A program made the translations under genes and the position numbers. A model generated the notes under the pieces. It had not been told where the DNA came from. It worked only from the letters and a program-made list of their open reading frames with translations, and ran no database searches. From Micromonospora sp. WMMA1947 (GTDB lineage Bacteria; Actinomycetota; Actinomycetes; Mycobacteriales; Micromonosporaceae): DNA of 64,000 bases. Shown here piece by piece: positions 58,998 to 64,000 of the stretch. The DNA lies in NCBI RefSeq assembly GCF_027497355.1, contig NZ_CP114909.1, positions 5,599,001 to 5,663,000 of the forward strand, written 5' to 3'. Positions within the stretch are counted from its first letter, which is position 1. Each line of letters begins with the position of its first letter.

Positions 58998-61229
58998 ATG
59001 ACGGCTGGACCAGGGCGGGCACAGGCCCCGTCGGGCGAGGTGGTGGAGCTACGGGTGCACGGTGTCTCGGCGGGCGGCGCCGCCGAGGTGCTGGACCGGC
59101 CGCTGGTCCGGCAGGTCGCGGGCGACCGCAGCGCCGGCTTCTACCGTCCCCGTCCGGACCTGGCCGACGAGCGCGGAGCGGGCGGCGTGACGCTCGAGGC
59201 GTACCAGTGGAACGACCTGCCGTCCGGCACCGCCCTGCGGACCCTCTCGCTGTTGTTCCTGATGCCCTTCATGCTGCTCAACGTGGCCGTGTGGATGCGG
59301 CCGGTGGACGCGGTCGGCGGCGTGGTGGTGCGGGCGCTGTGCCGGGTGCTGGGGCTGAGCCTGACCGGGCTGTACGTGCTCTCCGGCGCCGGGGTCGCGC
59401 TGGACCTGGTGGCCTGGCAGTGCCTGTCCGTCCCGGCCTGCATCGCCGACCGCGAATGGCTGTCCTGGATGGGCGGGCGGCCGGTGGGGCTGCGGCTCGT
59501 GGTGCTGGCGCTGGTGCCGACCGCCGCGGTGAGCCTGGTCTGGTGGGGCGCTCGGCGGCCGGGGCGCTCGTTCACCGCGTTCCGGGCGCCGGAGCGGGCG
59601 TCCGCCGGGCCTCCGCTGAGCACGATCGGCCAGTGGGACACCGAACCGTTGATGGGCCGGCTGCGCTCGATCCACATCGCGGCGGCCTTCGCCGTGCTCG
59701 ACGCCTGCCTCCTCGCCGCCCGGGCCGCGCAGGGTGTTCCGCCCACGGTGGCGGTGCTGCTCGCGGTCACCGGCGCGGTCCTGCTCGCCTGCGTCGTCCT
59801 GGTCTGCGTTCCGCCGCTCGTCGACCGGGCACCCACCGACCCGCGACGCGACCGGGTCGCCCGGGTGCTGCGCGCCACCGCGATCGGCCTCACCGTCGTG
59901 GTGGCCGGGTACCTGCTGTTCGCCCCCACCCGCTGGCGTACCGGCGGCGGGCTGCCCGGCTACGGCTCGATCCTGACCTGGCTGCTGTCCACGCACGCCG
60001 TCCTGCTCGGCGCCCTGGGTGCCGTGCTGATCTGGCACCGCCTGCGGGCACGCGGCCACCAGCCGCCGAACGGGCTCGGCGCGCTCGTGGTCGCCGCGGC
60101 GGCGGGCGGGCTCGCCGTCGCGTACTCCGCCGAGCTGGTCCAGCGCACCGCCGACCTGCTGGACCGGGGCGTGTCCCCGGCGGACGACATTCCGGGGCCG
60201 GCGCGCGCGTACACCTGGGCGATCTACGGCTTCTTCCGCGCGTTGCTGGTCACGCTGGTGGCCGCCGCCGTGGTGGCACTGGTGTCCCGGCGTGGCCGGA
60301 CACGCGCCGCCCAGGCGATCGTCGAGCGGGACTTCCCGGCGCCCCCGGCCGAGGCGGCGCCCCGGCTGCGGCAGGTCCGGACGATGATCGTCCGCGCCCG
60401 GTTCACCGACCTGCTGGTGCCCCTGGCGGTGCTGTTCGCCGTCATGGCCGGCGCGGGCGCCGCGACCACCGCGATGGCGCTGGTCCACCCCGAGCCGGGC
60501 GTGGCTCTGGAACGGCGCACGCACATCCCGGCCGAGCTGGTCATGTTCGGCATCGAGGTGGGCGGGGTGGCGATCTCGGCCGCGGTGCTCGGCCTGGTGG
60601 TCGCCGGGATCTTCGCCTACCGCAGCCCCGGGTTCCGCCACCACGTGGGCGTGCTCTTCGACCTCGCCACGTTCTGGCCCCGGGCCGCGCACCCGTTCGC
60701 ACCGCCCTGTTACGCCGAGCGGGCCGTGCCGGAGCTGGCCCGGCGCGTCACGTACCTGGTGCGCAGCGGCAACGGGGTCCTGCTGGCCGGCTACAGCCAC
60801 GGCTCGGTGCTGGTCGCCGCCACCGTCCTGCAACTACCGGCGGAGATCAGCGCGCGGGTCGCCCTGCTCACCTACAGCTCACCGCTGCGCCGGCTCTACG
60901 CCCGGCTGTTCCCCGCCTACGTCGGCGACGACATGCTGCGCGGGATCGGCGGGCGGGTCGGCTGGCGGTGGCGCAACCTGTGGCGGGACACCGACGCGCT
61001 GGGCGGATGGATCTTCTCCCCGCACCGTGCGGACGAGCCGGCCCGCGTCACCGGGCCGGAGGCGACAGTGGACCGTCGTCTCCGGGATCCGGAGGGCCTG
61101 GTGGCCCCGCCCTGGGACAGCGTCCCGCCGCCGATCAAGGGTCACCTCCCGTCCGAGGACGACCCGGCGTACGCCGAGACGGTGCGGGACCTGGCCGGCC
61201 GGCTGCGCGCCGACGCCGTCGAGCCCTGA
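58998..61229 (+). CDS. Large integral membrane protein with lipase-like GxSxG
   Basis: ATG 58998 has GGAGGG upstream (743 residues). The N-terminus begins ELRVHGVSAGGAAEVLDRP, a hydrolase-like strand-loop, followed by about eight to ten membrane helices (LLFLMPFMLLNVAVWM, VAVLLAVTGAVLLACVVLVCV, LLVPLAVLFAVMAGAGAA and others). The C-terminal part carries GVLLAGYSHGSVLVAATV, with Ser600 in a nucleophile-elbow GYSHG, as in alpha/beta hydrolases. Similar proteins are annotated only as hypothetical or lipase-like. I infer a membrane-bound esterase or lipase; the catalytic acid and His are not assigned. Confidence 0.72.
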   Translation: MTAGPGRAQAPSGEVVELRVHGVSAGGAAEVLDRPLVRQVAGDRSAGFYRPRPDLADERGAGGVTLEAYQWNDLPSGTALRTLSLLFLMPFMLLNVAVWMRPVDAVGGVVVRALCRVLGLSLTGLYVLSGAGVALDLVAWQCLSVPACIADREWLSWMGGRPVGLRLVVLALVPTAAVSLVWWGARRPGRSFTAFRAPERASAGPPLSTIGQWDTEPLMGRLRSIHIAAAFAVLDACLLAARAAQGVPPTVAVLLAVTGAVLLACVVLVCVPPLVDRAPTDPRRDRVARVLRATAIGLTVVVAGYLLFAPTRWRTGGGLPGYGSILTWLLSTHAVLLGALGAVLIWHRLRARGHQPPNGLGALVVAAAAGGLAVAYSAELVQRTADLLDRGVSPADDIPGPARAYTWAIYGFFRALLVTLVAAAVVALVSRRGRTRAAQAIVERDFPAPPAEAAPRLRQVRTMIVRARFTDLLVPLAVLFAVMAGAGAATTAMALVHPEPGVALERRTHIPAELVMFGIEVGGVAISAAVLGLVVAGIFAYRSPGFRHHVGVLFDLATFWPRAAHPFAPPCYAERAVPELARRVTYLVRSGNGVLLAGYSHGSVLVAATVLQLPAEISARVALLTYSSPLRRLYARLFPAYVGDDMLRGIGGRVGWRWRNLWRDTDALGGWIFSPHRADEPARVTGPEATVDRRLRDPEGLVAPPWDSVPPPIKGHLPSEDDPAYAETVRDLAGRLRADAVEP

Positions 61230-61241
61230 CGCGGGCGGGCG

Positions 61242-61799
61242 TCACGCGGGCGGGTGGTCCGCCTCGAACCGTTCCCGGGTGAGGAACGCCAGCCTCGCCC
61301 GCTTGTCCGGCATGTCGATCTCGTCGCCGAGCGTGAACCCCTCGATCCGCAGCCGGCGCAGCATCGCGTCGTTGCGCACGTCCGGCTCGACCACCACCCG
61401 GCGCGCGGCCGGGTCGCGCAGCAGGAACCGGACCAGGGCCGGGAAGACCGCACCGGTCACGCCGCGCGGGTACCGCCGGGGCGGGTCGAGCAGCAGGTGC
61501 GTGCCCACGTCGCCGGGCTGCACCGGGTAGCGCTCGCCGACCGGGTCCGCCTCCGGCTGGTAGGTCTGGAACAGCCCGATCGGCTCGCCGTCGAGCCGGA
61601 TCAGGTACGCGTGGTGGGTGTCCAGCCCGTCGACGAACGCGTAGATCTCGCGTACCTCGTCGACCGTGTGCGAGCCCATGCCCCAGAACCGGTTGCGGGG
61701 CCGAATCACCCAGCCGTGCAGCAGGCCGGCGTCCCGGTCGGGGCGTACCGGCTCCAGCGCCAGCTCGCCGAGGCCGGGGATGCGCTCCAGGTGGATCAC
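61242..61799 (-). CDS. Siderophore-type N-acyltransferase (GNAT, IucB/RhbD-like)
   Basis: GTG 61799 overlaps the Ntn-hydrolase stop (GTGA); 185 residues. The pattern matches siderophore hydroxylamine acyltransferases: WGMGSHTVDEVREIYAFVDGLDTHHAYLIRLDGEPIGLFQTY, PGDVGTHLLLDPPRRYPRG and the acyl-CoA helix. These enzymes acylate hydroxylated amines such as N-hydroxylysine or N-hydroxycadaverine. Together with the iron box ahead of its operon this supports a role in hydroxamate siderophore assembly; other siderophore genes should lie right of the window. Confidence 0.82.
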   Translation of the reverse strand: MIHLERIPGLGELALEPVRPDRDAGLLHGWVIRPRNRFWGMGSHTVDEVREIYAFVDGLDTHHAYLIRLDGEPIGLFQTYQPEADPVGERYPVQPGDVGTHLLLDPPRRYPRGVTGAVFPALVRFLLRDPAARRVVVEPDVRNDAMLRRLRIEGFTLGDEIDMPDKRARLAFLTRERFEADHPPA

Positions 61800-63832
61800 G
61801 TCGTCTCGTCTCCCGTCAGGGGGCCGGCGGGCACCGGGATCAGCGTCCCGGCGGCCCAGTGGGGCAGTTGGTCGGCGAAGTGCGCGTCGCCGGGGCGCCC
61901 GGAGGCGCCGAACGGAACGATCCAGCGGCTGGCCGCCCGGTCGGTCAGGTCCCACACGTAGCGGGCGACCGGACCGCGCCAGCAGGCGTCGGAGATGCCC
62001 GGCACGCTGGACGTGGCCAGCACGCAGTCGGTGTCACCGGCGAGCGCCACCCGCTGCCGCATCGCCGCCACCGCGTCGGTGACCGCGGGGGCGACGCCCA
62101 GGTGCACCGGGTGCAGCAGGTGCCGGCTGCCCCACGCGCCGGGCGGCGGGCCGGCGGCCACCTCGGCCAGCGCCTCGGCGGCCGGTTCCGCGAGGTCGAA
62201 CCCGGCCGCGAGGTGGTCCAGCGCCAGGCCGATCCGGGCCGCCGGGTCGGTCCACGGTGCGAACAGCTCGTCGAACCCGCACGGCTCGTCGAGGGCACGC
62301 AACCTCGGGTGTACGCGCAGCCGCCGGGCCAGCGCCGCCCGCCACGCCGCGTACGCCCCGGCCTCGGCCGAGCCCGCCGCCATCACGCGGTCCCAGCCGC
62401 GCAGCCGCAGCAGCAGCGCGCGGGCGGGTTCGTCGAGCCGGCCGGGGTCGAGCCGGTCGAGGAGCCGGTACAGCGGGCCGGCCGGGAGGCGGTCGTCGGT
62501 GTGCACGGTGGACGGTTCGGCGTCCTGGGCGAGCAGCTCCCGGATCCGGCGGGCCCGGTGCGGCGGGGCGAAGTCGGTGCCGTGTGCGGCCACGTCGTCG
62601 CGGCGGTCGTTCGCGCACACCGCCGCGCCGTCGACCGGTTCGTCCACGAGCGGCAGGTAGTCGTCCCGCCACCGGTAGGCCGGTTCCCAGGCCGGCACGG
62701 GCTCCCAGCGGCACCGCTCGTCGCGTACCGGGACCAGGCCGGCGACCAGGCGGCGGACACTGCCCCGGGTGTCGGCGGCGAGCACGCTGTTGACCGGCTC
62801 GACCCAGTGCCGCAGCGCGTCGGCCACGTCGTCCGTACGCCGGGCGCGCAGCAGCGGCAGCAGCGCCTCGAAGCCGAGGCGGGCCTCGACCCGGCTCGGG
62901 GTACGCAGGGCGATCGCCTCGCCGGTGACCCGGTCGTGGTCGATCACCGGGCCGCGGGGCGTCTCGATCACCTCGACCGTCTCCGGGGCGCCGCCGCGGA
63001 CCTCGATCTCCTCGACGTGGCGCGTGGCGGGCGTCCAGCCGTCGGCGTCGCGCACCAGCACGCGGTCGCCGTCGCGGCGCAGCCGCTCGCGGTAGAGGTC
63101 CTGGTAGTCGGCCATCGCGTTGGTGACGGCCCAGGCCACGTGCCCGGTGTGGCCGAAGTGCGGCACGCCGGGTACGCCTGGGAAGGCGAGACCGACCACG
63201 TCGAACTCCGGGCAGGTCAGCCGGACCTGCTGGTAGACGCCGGGTAGTTCGAGCAGCCGGTGCGGGTCACCGGCGATCACCGGGCCGCGTCCGGTGGCCG
63301 GGTCGGCGGGCAGCGCCCAGGCGTTGCTGCCCGCCGACGCCGGTCCCTCCACCGCGAACAGTCCGGCCGCCTCGGGGCCGAGCGTACGGGCCACGTGCGC
63401 GTGCCAGAGCTTGTTCGGGAACGTGGAGAACAGCACGTGCTGGACGAGGAACACGCCGAGCGGCGACCAGGGGTGCCAGGGTTCGGGTGCGGCGCCGGTG
63501 GCGGCGAACTCGGGTGCGCCGGCGGCGCCCTCGGCGAGTCCGGAGTTGACCCCGTCGACGTACGCCTCGACCCAGCGCCGGGTGTCCGGGTCCAGCCGTT
63601 CGTAGCAGCGCCGGGCGGTGTCGTCCAGCCGTACGCGGCGGGCGAACCGGTCCCACGCCAGCTCGGCCGGGCCGACGTGGGCGGAGAGGCGCCCTTCGGC
63701 GCGCCAGCGTTCGACGCTGATCTGCCAGGCCCGGTCCGTCGCCGCGACACGCCCCTGCAGGCGCGCGAGCGTGTCGACGTCGCCGGCCTGCAGCTGCGGC
63801 ACGCCCCACGGATCGCGATCGACGCGTGTCAT
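61796..63832 (-). CDS. Penicillin-acylase-family Ntn hydrolase
   Basis: ATG 63832 is preferred to ATG 63871, which would sit against the iron box (678 residues). The N-terminal RDPWGVPQLQAGDVDTLARLQGRVAATDRAWQ is the alpha-chain start. The predicted autocleavage site is Gly-Ser in GPASAGSNAWALP, giving a new N-terminal Ser nucleophile. AGDPHRLLELPGVYQQVRL and GHTGHVAWAVTNAMADYQDLY follow in the beta chain. No signal peptide is seen, unlike PvdQ or penicillin G acylase. In siderophore loci such enzymes may remove or transfer an acyl cap; the true substrate is unknown. Confidence 0.87.
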   Translation of the reverse strand: MTRVDRDPWGVPQLQAGDVDTLARLQGRVAATDRAWQISVERWRAEGRLSAHVGPAELAWDRFARRVRLDDTARRCYERLDPDTRRWVEAYVDGVNSGLAEGAAGAPEFAATGAAPEPWHPWSPLGVFLVQHVLFSTFPNKLWHAHVARTLGPEAAGLFAVEGPASAGSNAWALPADPATGRGPVIAGDPHRLLELPGVYQQVRLTCPEFDVVGLAFPGVPGVPHFGHTGHVAWAVTNAMADYQDLYRERLRRDGDRVLVRDADGWTPATRHVEEIEVRGGAPETVEVIETPRGPVIDHDRVTGEAIALRTPSRVEARLGFEALLPLLRARRTDDVADALRHWVEPVNSVLAADTRGSVRRLVAGLVPVRDERCRWEPVPAWEPAYRWRDDYLPLVDEPVDGAAVCANDRRDDVAAHGTDFAPPHRARRIRELLAQDAEPSTVHTDDRLPAGPLYRLLDRLDPGRLDEPARALLLRLRGWDRVMAAGSAEAGAYAAWRAALARRLRVHPRLRALDEPCGFDELFAPWTDPAARIGLALDHLAAGFDLAEPAAEALAEVAAGPPPGAWGSRHLLHPVHLGVAPAVTDAVAAMRQRVALAGDTDCVLATSSVPGISDACWRGPVARYVWDLTDRAASRWIVPFGASGRPGDAHFADQLPHWAAGTLIPVPAGPLTGDETT

Positions 63833-63883
63833 CGTCGTGCCCCGCCCGGGTGCGCCCGGCGGTGGTTCCATTCGATCGTCAAC

Positions 63884-63902
63884 TTAGGATAACCTCCCCT
63901 AA
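63884..63902. promoter_or_regulatory. Iron box 1 (DmdR/IdeR type)
   Basis: TTAGGATAACCTCCCCTAA matches the 19-bp consensus TTAGGTTAGSCTAACCTAA at about 14 positions with intact TTAGG/CCTAA ends. It lies 51 bp before the Ntn-hydrolase start, so iron should repress that operon. Confidence 0.65.
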
Positions 63903-63984
63903 CCGACGGCGACCTTACCGCGACAGGCGGACATCGCCAACCGGCGGTACATGCGGGACAAAACAGGTCGAGTCGCGCTTGCTT

Positions 63985-64000
63985 GTTAGGCCAGCCTAAC
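63985..64000. promoter_or_regulatory. Iron box 2 at window edge
   Basis: GTTAGGC-CA-GCCTAAC is a perfect 7-bp inverted repeat ending at the window edge (position good to one base) and resembles the core of an iron box. It may control a rightward gene beyond the window. No gene is seen in 63872-64000. Confidence 0.55.

Noticed and set aside
59049-60833. Long leftward open frame opposite the large membrane protein
   Set aside because: It is a mirror of a high-GC coding region, with low-complexity Gly/Arg/His content and no ribosome site or family motif.

Overview
The window is chromosomal DNA from a very GC-rich actinomycete. Nearly every third codon position is G or C, GTG starts are common, and neighbouring genes often overlap by ATGA or GTGA. 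The gene content (mycothiol-type PIG-L enzyme, type I glutamine synthetase, B12-riboswitch-controlled class I ribonucleotide reductase, DmdR/IdeR-type iron boxes, many secreted hydrolases) fits Micromonosporaceae, most likely Micromonospora. This is inference; no rRNA, tRNA, phage, IS element or CRISPR array was seen.

Layout. 0-4.4 kb: glnA, a GCS2-type ligase, a PIG-L deacetylase and an unknown protein. 4.4-7.4 kb: a secreted GH95 alpha-L-fucosidase with a CBM2, preceded by two LacI-type operators, one inside a hairpin. 7.4-13.1 kb: a coupled four-gene operon (PaaK-like adenylating enzyme, unknown small protein, GNAT-like protein, nitroreductase-like protein) diverging from a helical protein plus a polyprenyl synthase, possibly a small uncharacterised biosynthetic locus. 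13.1-25.2 kb: a complete sialic-acid regulon with secreted sialidase, Opp-type ABC importer, sialate lyase, ManNAc kinase, ManNAc-6-P epimerase, an AXE1-type esterase and a GntR/FadR regulator. A matching 14-bp palindrome lies in front of both the sialidase gene and the importer operon.

25.2-33.0 kb: an amidohydrolase and a complete Mrp Na+/H+ antiporter operon (AB fusion, C, D, E, F, G) chained by 4-bp overlaps. 33-40.3 kb: a degenerate PP2C-like membrane protein, a PucR-type regulator, an orphan KhtT-N-like subunit, an MreB-like protein with a DksA/TraR zinc-finger protein, an acyltransferase-like protein, a P-loop kinase-like protein and a Bcr/CflA exporter. 40.3-44.6 kb: an ABC-F protein behind a promoter, a 9-codon leader ORF and a hairpin (likely antibiotic-responsive attenuation), then a two-component system and a DM13 protein.

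44.6-50.9 kb: two nearly identical cobalamin riboswitches. One precedes a hotdog thioesterase plus a LysE-type exporter. The other precedes nrdAB, which also carries a pair of NrdR boxes over its promoter. 50.9-58.8 kb: secreted and cell-wall proteins (SGNH hydrolase, DUF1906 protein and an amidase sharing a C-terminal golvesin-like domain), an epoxide hydrolase and two redox-type proteins. 58.9-64 kb: a large membrane protein with a lipase-like GxSxG motif, then the edge of an iron-regulated, probably siderophore, locus (N-acyltransferase and penicillin-acylase-type Ntn hydrolase) with two iron boxes at the right end.

Two ideas deserve most attention. One is the B12-riboswitch/thioesterase/LysE module, which could relieve acyl-CoA build-up when B12 is scarce. 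The other is the sialic-acid regulon, which has a candidate new-type sialate O-acetylesterase.
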